From: Pseudomonas poae
Lineage (GTDB): Bacteria; Pseudomonadota; Gammaproteobacteria; Pseudomonadales; Pseudomonadaceae
NCBI RefSeq assembly: GCF_001439785.1
Contig: NZ_JYLI01000010.1
Coordinates: 161,750-225,749, forward strand
DNA: 64,000 bases
Direction: 5' to 3'
Part shown: piece after piece, positions 28,082 to 37,729 of the stretch
Layout: the number at the start of each line of letters is the position of its first letter
How positions within the stretch are numbered: position 1 is the stretch's first letter
Position numbers and translations under genes: made by a program
Notes under the pieces: model-generated
The model's input: only the letters and a program-made list of their open reading frames with translations
Told to the model about the DNA's origin: nothing
The model's database searches: none

Positions 28082-28112
28082 CACGGTACTGCCAGCTTTT
28101 GGCCGTACCGTG
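28082..28112 (+). terminator. Hairpin downstream of the aminotransferase gene
   Basis: CACGGTAC (28082-28089) pairs with GTACCGTG (28105-28112), with an inner GCCA/TGGC stem; followed by ATTAT rather than a clean T-run. Confidence 0.6.
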
Positions 28113-28302
28113 ATTATCTGGCAACACTTCTCTGCCCTGCCCTGCTGCGTACTCGACGCCTGGCCTGCCTGTAGCCGTCAGGCCCCGTAATTGCGAGGCG
28201 GCAAGGCCATGGGAGAGAGGTCAGGACAGGTTTCTCAGGTGGGAAAATCCCTTCAAGGGTTTACATAAAGTCTGTAGGACACAGTTTGAAATAGTCGCCC
28301 GG

Positions 28303-28331
28303 TTGAATCACCCCAGGCTGCACCTTATATA
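28303..28331 (+). promoter_or_regulatory. Promoter of htpX
   Basis: TTGAAT (28303-28308) and TATATA (28326-28331) are separated by 17 bp, a near-consensus sigma-70 promoter. The same stretch, GTTGAA plus 15 bp plus CCTTATAT, is also compatible with a heat-shock (sigma-32) promoter, as expected for htpX. Confidence 0.65.
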
Positions 28332-28376
28332 CCCCGCAGTAAGCGACATATTAAGCATGAGGAGAACTCTACAACC

Positions 28377-29264
28377 ATGATGCGCATTCTGCTGTTCTTG
28401 GCCACTAACCTGGCGGTCGTGCTGATTGCCAGCATCACCCTGAGCCTGTTTGGCTTCAACGGGTTCATGGCGGCCAACGGGGTTGACCTGAACCTCAATC
28501 AGCTGCTGGTTTTCTGTGCGGTCTTTGGTTTTGCCGGCTCGCTGTTTTCGCTGTTCATCTCCAAATGGATGGCGAAAATGAGCACCAGCACCCAGGTCAT
28601 CACCCAGCCTCGTACCCGGCATGAGCAATGGTTGCTGCAGACCGTCGAGCAATTGTCCCGCGAGGCCGGCATCAAGATGCCCGAAGTCGGGATTTTCCCG
28701 GCCTATGAAGCGAACGCCTTCGCCACCGGCTGGAACAAGAACGACGCGCTCGTTGCGGTCAGCCAGGGGATGCTGGAACGCTTTTCCTACGATGAAGTGA
28801 AAGCGGTCCTGGCCCACGAGATCGGCCATGTGGCCAATGGCGACATGGTCACCCTGGCACTGGTGCAGGGCGTGGTGAACACCTTCGTGATGTTCTTCGC
28901 GCGGATCATCGGCAACTTTGTCGACAAGGTGATCTTCAAGAACGAAGAGGGTCGCGGCATTGCCTACTTCGTGGCAACTATCTTTGCGGAACTGGTGCTG
29001 GGCTTCCTGGCCAGCGCGATCACCATGTGGTTTTCGCGCAAACGCGAATTCCGCGCAGACGAAGCCGGTGCGCGTCTGGCGGGTACAGGGGCGATGATTG
29101 CAGCCTTGCAGCACCTGCGCTCCGAACAAGGCCTGCCTGTGCACATGCCCGATAGCCTGACCGCCTTTGGCATCAACGGCGGCATCAAACAAGGCATGGC
29201 GCGCTTGTTCATGAGCCATCCACCGCTGGAAGAACGAATCGACGCACTGCGCCGTCGCGGCTGA
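28377..29264 (+). CDS. htpX: HtpX, membrane zinc metalloprotease
   Basis: 295 aa M48 protease. Two N-terminal membrane helices (about 5-25 and 40-62), the zinc motif HEIGH at residues 147-151, two more hydrophobic segments after it and a distal Glu in FRADEAGA as third ligand. It degrades misfolded inner-membrane proteins together with FtsH. ATG at 28377; a second ATG follows immediately at 28380. A terminator follows 16 bp after the stop. Confidence 0.96.
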   Translation: MMRILLFLATNLAVVLIASITLSLFGFNGFMAANGVDLNLNQLLVFCAVFGFAGSLFSLFISKWMAKMSTSTQVITQPRTRHEQWLLQTVEQLSREAGIKMPEVGIFPAYEANAFATGWNKNDALVAVSQGMLERFSYDEVKAVLAHEIGHVANGDMVTLALVQGVVNTFVMFFARIIGNFVDKVIFKNEEGRGIAYFVATIFAELVLGFLASAITMWFSRKREFRADEAGARLAGTGAMIAALQHLRSEQGLPVHMPDSLTAFGINGGIKQGMARLFMSHPPLEERIDALRRRG

Positions 29265-29280
29265 CAGCCTAGTGACATTG

Positions 29281-29308
29281 AAAGGGGCGACTTGATCGCT
29301 CCTTTTTT
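29281..29308 (+). terminator. Rho-independent terminator of htpX
   Basis: AAGGGGCGA pairs with TCGCTCCTT (one G-U pair), loop CTTGA, followed by a six-T run. Confidence 0.85.
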
Positions 29309-29326
29309 GTGGGTGCTTGAAACGTC

Positions 29327-29424
29327 ATCGCGGGCAAGCCCGGCTCCCACAGAGATATCAAAAAGACAGTAAACGACTCGGTCAATGTGGGAGCGGCGGT
29401 GCGACGATTCGACTTGCCCGCGAT
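29327..29424. repeat. REPIN-type inverted repeat pair
   Basis: Left arm ATCGCGGGCAAGCCCGGCTC and following bases to 29351; right arm 29386-29424 starts TGTGGGAGCGGCGG and ends CTTGCCCGCGAT. The outer parts are reverse complements and the right arm carries a short insertion. It lies between htpX and tpm, which converge. Confidence 0.8.
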
Positions 29425-29449
29425 AGCGTTGCCATGAACGGCGCAGACC

Positions 29450-30106
29450 TCAGCGCCGCTCCAGCCGATAGGCGCGCTCTTCAAGTCGCGTGACGCCGTC
29501 CTGCACAAACTTCCAGCTCTCGCCCAGGATGTCCTGCTCTTGCAGCACTTCCATGCTCCAGCGCTCACGCAACAACATGCGCACTTCGTCGTCATTCACC
29601 GCAAACGGCGGGCCGGCCTTTTGCACTTGGTCGTAGTCGAGGGCGACCAGCAGTCCTCTTGTGCCAACCCCCAGCAACGCAGTGAGATGCTCGGCATACC
29701 GCGCGCGCATCAACGGCGGCAACGCGATCAGCGCCGCACGGTCATACAGACCACTGCAATCGCCCACCGCCTGCGCATCCAGGGCGAAGAAATCACCGCA
29801 CCACACCTCGATCAGCCCCGACTGATAAACCTTGAAGACGCCCTTCTCAACCACCTGTGGCGTGATGCCCTGCTCACTGAAGAACGCCTCTGCCGCCAGC
29901 TGCGACAGCTCCACGCCCATCACGCGATACCCCTGCGCGGCCAGCCAGATCAAATCCAGGCTTTTGCCGCACAACGGCACCAGTATTTTTGCAGCCTCGG
30001 CCACGCCCAGTGCAGGCCAGTGGCGTTGCAGGTAAGGGTTGACCTCAGGCAGGTGAAAGCCGATCTGATTGCGCGCCCAACGCGCTTGCCAAAATTCAGG
30101 CTGCAT
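29450..30106 (-). CDS. tpm: Thiopurine S-methyltransferase
   Basis: 218 aa SAM-dependent methyltransferase. MQPEFWQARWARNQIGFHLP at the N-terminus, VPLCGKSLDLIWLAAQGYRV (SAM-binding loop) and YDRAALIALPPLMRARYA are TPMT hallmarks. In Pseudomonas this enzyme methylates thiopurines and selenium or tellurium oxyanions. The ATG at 30106 is favoured over one eight codons upstream because it gives the family start. Confidence 0.95.
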   Translation of the reverse strand: MQPEFWQARWARNQIGFHLPEVNPYLQRHWPALGVAEAAKILVPLCGKSLDLIWLAAQGYRVMGVELSQLAAEAFFSEQGITPQVVEKGVFKVYQSGLIEVWCGDFFALDAQAVGDCSGLYDRAALIALPPLMRARYAEHLTALLGVGTRGLLVALDYDQVQKAGPPFAVNDDEVRMLLRERWSMEVLQEQDILGESWKFVQDGVTRLEERAYRLERR

Positions 30107-30209
30107 ACATCCCCCGGGAAATTCGATCAAAAGGCGCTAAAACTTATATTGGATTTAGATCAATGATCTGACTAAAGATGGCAGCATCTTAACCCTCAGG
30201 ACCCTACGC

Positions 30210-30977
30210 ATGTTGCCCAGCCTGTTTATCTCCCACGGTTCGCCCATGCTCGCCCTGCAACCGGGCGCCAGCGGCCCTGCCCTGCAGCGACTGGCAGCAG
30301 CACTGCCCAAGCCCAAGGCGATCGTGGTGGTCTCGGCGCATTGGGAAAGCGCCGAGCTGCTGGTCAGCGGCAGCCCCGCACCGCAAACCTGGCACGACTT
30401 CGGCGGCTTCCCCCGCGAATTGTTCGCGGTGCAGTACCCCGCGCCAGGTGATCCGCAGTTGGCGAACGCCATTGTCCAGTTGCTTCGAGCAGACGGCCTA
30501 GAGGCACAGATCGACGAGCGCCGCCCATTCGACCACGGCACCTGGGTGCCCCTGTCATTGATGTACCCGACGGCGGATATCCCGGTGGTGCAAATCTCAC
30601 TGCCCAGCCGCATAGGCCCCGCCCTGCAAACCCGGGTCGGACGTGCGCTGGCTGATCTGCGCGAGCAAGGTGTGCTGTTGATCGGTTCCGGCAGCATCAC
30701 CCATAACCTGGGTGAACTGGATTGGCGCGCTGGGCCGAACAGCATCGAGCCCTGGGCCAGGGAGTTTCGTGACTGGATGGTGAACACCCTCGCCTCCGAT
30801 GATGAGGCAACCCTGCACGACTATCGACGCCTGGCGCCAAATGCGCAGCGCAGCCATCCCAGTGATGAACATTTGCTGCCGCTGTATTTCGCGCGCGGCG
30901 CGGGTGGCCGTTTCAGCATCGAGCATCAGGGCTTCACCTTGGGCGCGCTTGGAATGGACATCTACCGCTTCGGCTGA
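30210..30977 (+). CDS. YgiD-like extradiol dioxygenase (LigB/DODA family)
   Basis: 255 aa. FISHGSPMLAL (first metal histidine), VVVSAHWES and FDHGTWVPLSLMYP supply the histidine ligands of a class III extradiol dioxygenase; the close relative is E. coli YgiD, active on L-DOPA in vitro. The natural substrate in Pseudomonas is uncertain. Single gene, divergent from tpm by 103 bp. Confidence 0.9.
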   Translation: MLPSLFISHGSPMLALQPGASGPALQRLAAALPKPKAIVVVSAHWESAELLVSGSPAPQTWHDFGGFPRELFAVQYPAPGDPQLANAIVQLLRADGLEAQIDERRPFDHGTWVPLSLMYPTADIPVVQISLPSRIGPALQTRVGRALADLREQGVLLIGSGSITHNLGELDWRAGPNSIEPWAREFRDWMVNTLASDDEATLHDYRRLAPNAQRSHPSDEHLLPLYFARGAGGRFSIEHQGFTLGALGMDIYRFG

Positions 30978-30980
30978 CAC

Positions 30981-30996
30981 GGAGCTTGCTCCCACT
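30981..30996. repeat. REP half-site fragment
   Basis: CGGAGCTTGCTCCCAC just after the dioxygenase stop matches the short palindromic core of Pseudomonas REP sequences (GAGC-TT-GCTC). Solitary. Confidence 0.5.
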
Positions 30997-31084
30997 CAGC
31001 AATTCAGGTGGTGACGGTTGCACCGCTATCGGAAGCGAACCCTCGCCCACGCTCGATTGGGGACTTATCCGAAAAAGATCAGGC

Positions 31085-31117
31085 AAAAAAATCCCCGAAC
31101 CAGTCGGGGATTTTTTA
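31085..31117. terminator. Bidirectional terminator
   Basis: ATCCCCGA (31091-31098) pairs with TCGGGGAT (31104-31111); seven A before and six T after allow function on both strands. On the minus strand it ends deaD. Confidence 0.92.
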
Positions 31118-31144
31118 TGTGCGATCAATCAGCCCGAGGGCGGA

Positions 31145-32818
31145 TCAATCTTCGCGGTAGCGACGCAGCTTCAGCTGCTTACCGGCAACGCGCGTGTCTT
31201 TCAACTTGGTCAGCAGTTTTTCCAGACCGTCTTCCGGCAGCTCCACCAGGGAGAAGCTGTCACGCACCTGGATGCGACCGATGGCTTCACGTGCCAGGCC
31301 ACCCTCGTTGAGGATAGCGCCCAGCAGGTTCTTGGCAGCGATACCGTCACGCGCGCCCAGCGCGGTGCGGCAACGAGCACGGCCTTCGGCCAATGGAACC
31401 GGAGCGCGACGCTCACGATCACCACGGTCCGGACGGTCGCCAGTACGCTCTGGACGATCACCGCGCGGGGCGTTGTTCGGCACCAGTGGGCGTTCTTTCT
31501 CGATGGCTGCCAAGGTCAGGGCCTGACCATTGGTAGCCTTGCGCAGCAGGGCAGCAGCGAGGGCGCGTGGGGTGCAACCGATATCGGCGGTCAAGCGATC
31601 GAGCAGATCGCCATGGGTCGATTCAGCGTCAGCCACCAGCGGCGCCAGGCTGTTGGTCAGTTTCTTGATGCGCGCATCGAGAACAGCCTGGGCATCCGGC
31701 AGGCGGACTTCGGCAACTTTCTGACCGGTTACACGCTCGATCACTTGCAGCATGCGGCGCTCACGCGGCGTCACCAGCAGCAGTGCACGACCTTCGCGAC
31801 CGGCACGGCCGGTACGGCCGATACGGTGAACGTAGGACTCTGGATCGTAAGGCATGTCAACGTTGAACACGTGGGTGATACGTGGAACGTCGAGACCACG
31901 GGCGGCAACGTCGGTCGCCACAACGATGTCCAGACGGCCATCCTTGAGGGAGTCGATCACGCGCTCACGCTGGTTCTGGGCAATGTCACCGTTCAGCGCA
32001 GCGGCTTTGTAGCCTTTGGCTTCCAGGGCACTGGCCAGGTCCAGGGTTGCTTGCTTGGTGCGCACGAACATGATCAGCGCGTCGAAGTCTTCGACTTCCA
32101 GCAGGCTCAATACAGCCGAGGTTTTCTGGTCAGCGTGAACCAACAGGTGAGCCTGCTCGATCGCGGTAACGGTCTGGGTCTTGGTCTGGATTTTCACGTG
32201 TTGCGGATCGCGCAGGTGGCGTTCGGCAATGGCACGGATAGACTGCGGCAGGGTAGCCGAGAACAGTACGGTCTGACGGGTTGGTGGCAGTGCCTTGAAG
32301 ATGACTTCCAGGTCATCCATGAAGCCCAGCTTCAACATTTCGTCAGCTTCGTCCAGCACCAGATGATTCACGGTGGACAGGACTTTCTCGTCGCGACGCA
32401 GGTGGTCGCACAGACGGCCTGGGGTGGCGACAACGATCTGTGCGCCGTTACGAATGGCTTTCAGCTGTGGGCCCATGGGCGCGCCGCCGTAAACGGCCAC
32501 AACGGTAACGCCTGGCATTTGCTTGGCGTAGGTTTCGAAAGCGGTTGCTACTTGCAGCGCCAACTCACGGGTTGGCGCCAGGATCAGGGCTTGCGGTTCG
32601 CGCTTGGCAGGATCGATGCAGTGCAGGATAGGCAGGGCGAACGCGGCGGTTTTACCGGTACCGGTTTGCGCCTGGCCAATCATGTCCTGGCCGGCCATGA
32701 TGATCGGGATCGATTGCTGCTGAATAGCCGAAGGTTCTTCGTAGCCGGTCGCGATGACGGCAGCAAGAATGTTCGGGTTAAGATTAAAAGCGGCGAAGCC
32801 GCCGGTTTCCTGGGTCAT
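31145..32818 (-). CDS. deaD: DeaD/CsdA-type DEAD-box RNA helicase
   Basis: 557 aa. The helicase core (about 8-370) has the Q motif, AQTGTGKT (motif I), PTRELALQ, DEAD, SAT, RGLDVPRITHV and HRIGRTGRAGR. The C-terminal part has a basic Arg/Asp/Pro repeat (RGDRPERTGDRPDRGDRERR, about 455-475) and a DbpA-like RNA-binding domain. It unwinds structured RNA during cold adaptation and ribosome assembly. The ATG at 32818 gives MTQETGGFAAFNLN; an upstream in-frame start would lie inside the long leader. Confidence 0.94.
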   Translation of the reverse strand: MTQETGGFAAFNLNPNILAAVIATGYEEPSAIQQQSIPIIMAGQDMIGQAQTGTGKTAAFALPILHCIDPAKREPQALILAPTRELALQVATAFETYAKQMPGVTVVAVYGGAPMGPQLKAIRNGAQIVVATPGRLCDHLRRDEKVLSTVNHLVLDEADEMLKLGFMDDLEVIFKALPPTRQTVLFSATLPQSIRAIAERHLRDPQHVKIQTKTQTVTAIEQAHLLVHADQKTSAVLSLLEVEDFDALIMFVRTKQATLDLASALEAKGYKAAALNGDIAQNQRERVIDSLKDGRLDIVVATDVAARGLDVPRITHVFNVDMPYDPESYVHRIGRTGRAGREGRALLLVTPRERRMLQVIERVTGQKVAEVRLPDAQAVLDARIKKLTNSLAPLVADAESTHGDLLDRLTADIGCTPRALAAALLRKATNGQALTLAAIEKERPLVPNNAPRGDRPERTGDRPDRGDRERRAPVPLAEGRARCRTALGARDGIAAKNLLGAILNEGGLAREAIGRIQVRDSFSLVELPEDGLEKLLTKLKDTRVAGKQLKLRRYRED

Positions 32819-33240
32819 GGGTCTGCCTCTAAGTGCATCCGCAAAGACCCATGCTCCAAAGCTGCGCATGCCGTGTTGAGACTCAAGAGTCGCCCTGGCT
32901 GCTTTGTCGGCGGGGATTTGCGAAAACGAATGAATGAAAAAGATTCGTCAAGGAAGAGTCCGCTGGGCGGACGTGCAGCCGAAGCTGGCTTCGGGGAATT
33001 GCGCTACCTGAACGCGGCCCGGTTAAAGGCCGGCGCGCACTATACCGGAAATACCTGAAAAAGGGAGCTTTTTTTCATGCAACGCATTGATATACCGCGC
33101 TGCGTCACAGGTTTTGCACAGACCTGCGGCAAGGTCTGTTTTGCAAACGCCCGGCCCTGCTGGGCATAACACTTAAACGATTCACCCATTGGATCGGACC
33201 TTCGGTCCGAAACCTTAACTTCGCGCCCGAGGGCACACCG
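32819..33240. promoter_or_regulatory. Divergent leader region of deaD and the crotonase gene
   Basis: 422 bp without a credible gene. For deaD (minus strand) the best -10 box is TATAGT at 33044-33039, which would give a leader of about 210 nt, long as in cold-shock helicase genes; its -35 is weak. On the plus strand a hairpin TCGGACC-TTC-GGTCCGA (33194-33210) stands about 30 bp before the crotonase start. Nothing else is recognisable. Confidence 0.5.
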
Positions 33241-34032
33241 ATGAATCAAGCCAGCAGTAGCCGCGTCAGCCGTGAACTCCGGGGCCATGTCCTGCTGTTG
33301 GGCCTGGACCGGGTGGCCAAGCGCAACGCCTTCGACCTCGATTTGCTCAATGACCTGAGCCTGGCGTATGGCGAATTTGATCGAAACGAAGACGCGCGAG
33401 TGGCTGTGGTATTCGCCCATGGCGACCATTTTACCGCCGGGCTGGACCTGGCCAATGTCAGCGGCGTGATGGCCGGCGGCTGGCAACCGCCGCCGGGAGG
33501 CTGCGATCCCTGGGGCGTGTTTGCCGGGCCACGTGTCACCAAGCCGGTGATCATCGCGGCCCAGGGGTATTGCCTGACCATCGGCATCGAGCTGATGCTG
33601 GCGGCGGACATCAACCTCTGCGCCAGCAATACCCGCTTTGCGCAAATGGAAGTGCAGCGCGGGATCCTTCCCTTCGGTGGCGCGACGTTGCGCTTTCACC
33701 AGCTCGCCGGCTGGGGCAACGCCATGCGCTGGCTACTCACCGGCGACGAGTTCGACGCCCATGAAGCCCTGCGCCTGGGGCTGGTGCAGGAGGTCATGGC
33801 CAGCGAAGACCTGTTGCCGCGCGCCATCGAACTGGCCAGCCGCATTGCCCGCCAGGCGCCGCTCGGTGTTCAGGCCACATTGACCTCGGCGCGCCTGGCG
33901 CGCATGGAAGGCGAAACCGTGGCGGCCGCCGCGCTGCCTGCTGTAGTGGACCAATTGCTTAACAGTGAGGATGCCAAGGAAGGCGTGCGGGCGATGATCG
34001 AGAAGCGGCCGGGGGTTTTCAAGGGGATTTGA
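33241..34032 (+). CDS. Enoyl-CoA hydratase/isomerase family protein (crotonase fold)
   Basis: 263 aa. Oxyanion-hole segments FTAGLDLANV and GYCLTIGIELMLAADINL, and a Glu in FAQMEVQRGILPFGGAT at the position of a hydratase catalytic residue. The second usual acid is not obvious, so the reaction (hydratase, isomerase or other) cannot be named. It corresponds by position to a conserved gene between deaD and the class II DAHP synthase in pseudomonads. Followed by a REPIN. Confidence 0.88.
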   Translation: MNQASSSRVSRELRGHVLLLGLDRVAKRNAFDLDLLNDLSLAYGEFDRNEDARVAVVFAHGDHFTAGLDLANVSGVMAGGWQPPPGGCDPWGVFAGPRVTKPVIIAAQGYCLTIGIELMLAADINLCASNTRFAQMEVQRGILPFGGATLRFHQLAGWGNAMRWLLTGDEFDAHEALRLGLVQEVMASEDLLPRAIELASRIARQAPLGVQATLTSARLARMEGETVAAAALPAVVDQLLNSEDAKEGVRAMIEKRPGVFKGI

Positions 34033-34043
34033 TGGCGACAGTG

Positions 34044-34129
34044 AGGGCCTCATCAGCGGCAAGCCCCCTCCCACACTGGAATATGTTCACAGATCAAAGG
34101 TGGGAGGGGCTTGCCCCCGATGAGGCCCT
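34044..34129. repeat. REPIN-type inverted repeat pair
   Basis: Arms of about 30 nt: 34044-34074 begins AGGGCCTCATCAGCGGCAAG; 34100-34129 is GTGGGAGGGGCTTGCCCCCG plus TGAGGCCCT-type end. Reverse complement of each other with one or two differences; 25-nt spacer. Confidence 0.85.
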
Positions 34130-34138
34130 GACAGCCAC

Positions 34139-34894
34139 CTAAGTCGCCGGCCGAATGACCTTGATCAACGGCTGCAACGAATACCCCAATCGTGGCGCCA
34201 GCGCTTCGGCTCGAGCCGAGAGCGCGGCCATGTCCAGTTCCTGATCCAGCTCCGAAGGCACCAGCAAAATCACATTGCCCTCCTTCACCGGCAACTCCCA
34301 GTAATGCCGGTGATACAGCCCGCGCAACAGCGCCGCGCCCAAGGGTTTGCCATCGTCGGTGGCCCATTGGTTGATCACCAGCCAACCGCCCGGGTTGAGT
34401 TTTTTCTGGCAGTTTTCCAGAAATGTCCAAGCCAGGTGTCCGACGCCGGGGCCGACATCCGTATAGAGGTCGACGAAGATCAGGTCAGCCGGCTCAGCGC
34501 TGTCGAGCAACTGCAAGGCATCGCCGATACGGATGTACAAGCGCGGATCATCATCCAGCCCCAGGTATTCGATAGCCAGACGCGGCACATCCGGCCGCAG
34601 CTCAATGGCTTCGACGTCTTCCAGCGGCAGGAACTTGAGACACGCCTGGGTCAGGGTGCCGGCGCCCAGACCGAGGAACAGCGCGCTGTCCGGCTGTTCA
34701 TGGCACAACGCGCCAACCAGCATCGCGCGGGTGTAGTCGTACTCCAGCCAGCTTGGGTCGGCGGTGAACACGCAGCTTTGCTCAATGGCATCGCCAAATT
34801 CGAGAAAGCGGTAATCGGCCACTTCCAGCACACGGATCATGCCGAAGTCATCATGGACCTCGGCCAGCAGGCGCTCGACACGCTCCTCGGTCAT
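34139..34894 (-). CDS. Spermidine-synthase-like methyltransferase-fold protein
   Basis: 251 aa. SAM/dcSAM-binding loop LFLGLGAGTLTQACLKFLP, acidic VEAIELRPDV and the IFVDLYTD block mark a spermine/spermidine synthase fold. It lacks the full N-terminal tetramerisation domain of SpeE and its catalytic aspartates cannot be assigned with confidence, so a polyamine role is not certain. ATG at 34894; divergent from the DAHP synthase with 124 bp between starts. Confidence 0.82.
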   Translation of the reverse strand: MTEERVERLLAEVHDDFGMIRVLEVADYRFLEFGDAIEQSCVFTADPSWLEYDYTRAMLVGALCHEQPDSALFLGLGAGTLTQACLKFLPLEDVEAIELRPDVPRLAIEYLGLDDDPRLYIRIGDALQLLDSAEPADLIFVDLYTDVGPGVGHLAWTFLENCQKKLNPGGWLVINQWATDDGKPLGAALLRGLYHRHYWELPVKEGNVILLVPSELDQELDMAALSARAEALAPRLGYSLQPLIKVIRPAT

Positions 34895-35018
34895 CACTAC
34901 TCCTAAAGGCTTTACTGCACAGCAAAGGCGCGATTGTCGGCCAACCGGCGGCAACAGGTCACGCACTAATTGCTGATAACATTGGCGCCCGACCGTCAAC
35001 CAACCAATCGAGTTCACG

Positions 35019-36365
35019 ATGAGCCAACCCTGGAGCCCCGACAGCTGGCGCGCCCTGCCTATCCAGCAGCAACCCCGGTACCCTGACGCCGCACATTTGC
35101 TGCAAGTGGAGCAGAACCTGGCCAGCTACCCCCCGCTGGTGTTTGCCGGGGAAGCCCGCGAGTTGCGCCGTCAGTTTGCCGAAGTCACCGAGGGCCGCGC
35201 GTTCCTGCTGCAAGGCGGCGACTGCGCCGAAAGCTTTGCCGAGTTCTCCGCCGCCAAAATCCGCGACACGTTCAAGGTGCTGTTGCAGATGGCGATCGTG
35301 ATGACCTTCGCCGCCGGCTGCCCGGTTGTGAAAGTCGGGCGCATGGCCGGCCAGTTCGCCAAGCCGCGCTCGTCCAACGATGAAACCATCGACGGTATCA
35401 CCCTGCCCGCCTACCGCGGCGATATCGTCAACGGCATCGGCTTCGACGAAAAAAGCCGCGTGCCCGACCCGGACCGCCTGCTGCAGTCCTATCACCAGTC
35501 CACCGCCACGCTCAACTTGCTGCGCGCGTTTGCCCAGGGCGGTTTCGCCGACCTGCACCAGGTGCACAAGTGGAACCTGGATTTCATCGCCAACTCTGCC
35601 CTGGCTGAAAAATACAGCCAACTGGCCGACCGCATCGACGAAACCCTGGCCTTCATGCGCGCCTGTGGCATGGACAGCTCGCCGCAACTGCGCGAGACCA
35701 GTTTCTTCACCGCCCACGAGGCGCTGCTGCTCAACTACGAGCAAGCCTTTGTGCGTCGCGACAGCCTGACCAACGACTACTACGACTGCTCGGCCCACAT
35801 GCTGTGGATCGGCGACCGCACCCGTCAGCTCGATGGCGCCCACGTCGAGTTCCTGCGCGGGGTGAACAATCCGATTGGCGTCAAGGTCGGCCCAAGCATG
35901 AACCCCGACGACCTGATCCGCCTGATCGACATTCTCAACCCGGATAACGATCCCGGCCGTCTCAACCTGATCGCGCGCATGGGCGCAGGCAAGGTCGGCG
36001 ATCACCTGCCCCACCTGATCCGCGCCGTGCAGCGTGAAGGCAAGCAGGTGCTGTGGAGTTCCGACCCCATGCATGGCAACACCATCAAGGCCAGCAGCGG
36101 CTACAAGACCCGCGACTTCGCGCAGATCCTGGGCGAAGTAAAGGAGTTCTTCCAGGTGCACCAGGCCGAAGGCAGCTATGCCGGCGGGATTCATATCGAG
36201 ATGACCGGGCAGAACGTCACCGAATGCATCGGCGGCGCGCGACCGATTACCGAAGACGGTTTATCGGACCGCTATCACACCCACTGCGATCCACGGATGA
36301 ATGCCGATCAGTCGCTTGAACTGGCGTTCCTGATTGCCGAGACCTTGAAGCAGGTCAAGCGTTAA
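35019..36365 (+). CDS. Class II 3-deoxy-7-phosphoheptulonate (DAHP) synthase
   Basis: 448 aa plant-type (AroA_II) enzyme. It begins [19 protein letters not shown] and contains [11 protein letters not shown] (metal Cys and PEP region), [34 protein letters not shown] and the terminal [15 protein letters not shown]. It condenses PEP and erythrose 4-phosphate, the first step of the shikimate pathway. A structurally unrelated class I synthase is 9 kb downstream. Some class II enzymes serve secondary metabolism, but no such cluster is nearby, so a primary role is likely. Confidence 0.95.
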   Translation: MSQPWSPDSWRALPIQQQPRYPDAAHLLQVEQNLASYPPLVFAGEARELRRQFAEVTEGRAFLLQGGDCAESFAEFSAAKIRDTFKVLLQMAIVMTFAAGCPVVKVGRMAGQFAKPRSSNDETIDGITLPAYRGDIVNGIGFDEKSRVPDPDRLLQSYHQSTATLNLLRAFAQGGFADLHQVHKWNLDFIANSALAEKYSQLADRIDETLAFMRACGMDSSPQLRETSFFTAHEALLLNYEQAFVRRDSLTNDYYDCSAHMLWIGDRTRQLDGAHVEFLRGVNNPIGVKVGPSMNPDDLIRLIDILNPDNDPGRLNLIARMGAGKVGDHLPHLIRAVQREGKQVLWSSDPMHGNTIKASSGYKTRDFAQILGEVKEFFQVHQAEGSYAGGIHIEMTGQNVTECIGGARPITEDGLSDRYHTHCDPRMNADQSLELAFLIAETLKQVKR

Positions 36366-36399
36366 GGCCGTGGCTGGAAATGCATGCTGACGGACTGTC

Positions 36400-36532
36400 T
36401 GTGGCGAGCAGGCTTGTCCTGCGTTGGGCTGCGCAGCAGCCCCAAAACCAGGCGCTGAGCCGTACCAGGTACACCGCGCTTTGCTGGATTGGGGGCGCTG
36501 CGCACCCCAACGCGGTGCAAGCCCGCTCGCCA
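36400..36532. repeat. REPIN-type inverted repeat pair
   Basis: Left arm from 36400, TGTGGCGAGCAGGCTTGTCC and on to about 36443; right arm from about 36490 to 36532 ends GCAAGCCCGCTCGCCA. Same family as 8126-8259 but with more mismatches between arms, so an older copy. Confidence 0.8.
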
Positions 36533-36570
36533 TAATCAAGCACAATCATGCCCTCTAGCCACAACCCGAG

Positions 36571-36777
36571 TTACTTTCGCAACGGATCATCCCAAAAGTG
36601 CCGTTGGCTTTCCTGCTCCACGTCGGCGCGGCTGAGCCCAATGTCCTTGAGCGCATCGTCGTTCAGGGTCGCCAATAACCGGCGCTCACGATACACAGCG
36701 TGCCAACGCGCAATGCCGTGAAACAGCCCGGCCAAAGGCCGCTTGGCGACCAACACAAACCCTTTCTGCCCTTTCAT
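36571..36777 (-). CDS. DUF1127 small protein
   Basis: 68 aa. The C-terminal half, ERRLLATLNDDALKDIGLSR, is the DUF1127 (YjiS-like) motif; the basic N-terminus has no membrane helix. Some short DUF1127 proteins bind RNA or act in phosphate and carbon metabolism in alphaproteobacteria. It is divergent from a LysR gene (starts 71 bp apart), which may regulate it. Confidence 0.85.
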   Translation of the reverse strand: MKGQKGFVLVAKRPLAGLFHGIARWHAVYRERRLLATLNDDALKDIGLSRADVEQESQRHFWDDPLRK

Positions 36778-36847
36778 CTTCTCGCCCTCCCTTGGGGATG
36801 ACGAAAGTGTGTGCCTGGCCTTATGATCAATCCAACGAATGTTTCTT

Positions 36848-37729
36848 ATGAAATACATCTCGGAGATTGATCAATTGTCCGGCTACCCGAGCATCGACAC
36901 TGACGTGCTGCGCACCTTCGTCGCCATCGCCGACCAAGGCGGCTTTACCCGCGCCGCCGAACGGGTGAATCGCACCCAATCGGCGGTGAGCATGCAGATG
37001 AAACGTCTGGAAGAGGACGTGCTGCAACGCAAGCTGTTCGAGCGTGACGGACGCCAGGTGCGCCTGACGCCCGAGGGCCAGGTGCTGCTGGGCTACGCGC
37101 GGCGCATCCTGAAACTGCACAGTGAAGTGTTCAATACGCTGCGCGAGCCGCATATGGTCGGGCTGGTGCGCATCGGCACGCCGGATGACTACGTGATGCG
37201 CTTTCTCCCGGGGATTCTCACGCGGTTTTCCAAGGCTTATCCGCTGATCCAGATCGAGATGCACTGCGAAGCATCCACGGTGTTGATGCAACGCCGTGAC
37301 CTGGCCTTGACGGTGATCAGCCGCCAGCCCGGTGACGACGTCGGTGAACTGCTGCGCACCGAGCGAATGGTGTGGGCCGCCGCCACATGTTTTTGCGTGG
37401 ACGAGCACGACACCTTGCCCCTGGCGGTGTCCGGCGTCGAGTGCTTCGGCACTCACTGGAGCCAGGCCGCACTGGACAGCGTCGGGCTTGATTACCGGCT
37501 GGCCTATCACAGTTCCAATGTGGCGGCGATCCAGGCCGTGGTCAGCGCGGGCCTGGCGGTGATGGTCAGCATGGAAAGCCTGATGACCGACGACCTGCGC
37601 ATACTCGGCAGCGAGGACGGTTTTCCGCCACTGCCGTCGATGAACCTGAGGCTGCTGCGTAACCCATCGATGGCCTCGCCCATTACCGAATGCCTGGCGG
37701 ATTACATCCTCGAAGGCTTCAGACTTTAA
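36848..37729 (+). CDS. LysR-family transcriptional regulator
   Basis: 293 aa. The N-terminal winged helix-turn-helix reads LRTFVAIADQGGFTRAAERV then NRTQSAVSMQMKRLEEDV; the rest is a LysR substrate-binding domain. ATG at 36848 is used, with another three codons upstream. It is divergent from the DUF1127 gene and convergent with the TSUP transporter gene, the stops 5-10 bp apart. The effector is unknown. Confidence 0.9.
   Translation: MKYISEIDQLSGYPSIDTDVLRTFVAIADQGGFTRAAERVNRTQSAVSMQMKRLEEDVLQRKLFERDGRQVRLTPEGQVLLGYARRILKLHSEVFNTLREPHMVGLVRIGTPDDYVMRFLPGILTRFSKAYPLIQIEMHCEASTVLMQRRDLALTVISRQPGDDVGELLRTERMVWAAATCFCVDEHDTLPLAVSGVECFGTHWSQAALDSVGLDYRLAYHSSNVAAIQAVVSAGLAVMVSMESLMTDDLRILGSEDGFPPLPSMNLRLLRNPSMASPITECLADYILEGFRL

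Larger units (their letters stand above)
28073..28376. other. Intergenic region between aminotransferase and htpX
   Basis: 304 bp without a gene. It holds a terminator-like hairpin at 28082-28112, about 170 bp with no feature I can name, the htpX promoter at 28303-28331 and the htpX ribosome binding site GGAGAA just before 28377. Confidence 0.7.

Noticed and set aside
30986..33058. 690-codon plus-strand open frame opposite deaD
   Set aside because: Antisense of a canonical DEAD-box helicase gene; an artefact of high GC content with no family likeness.
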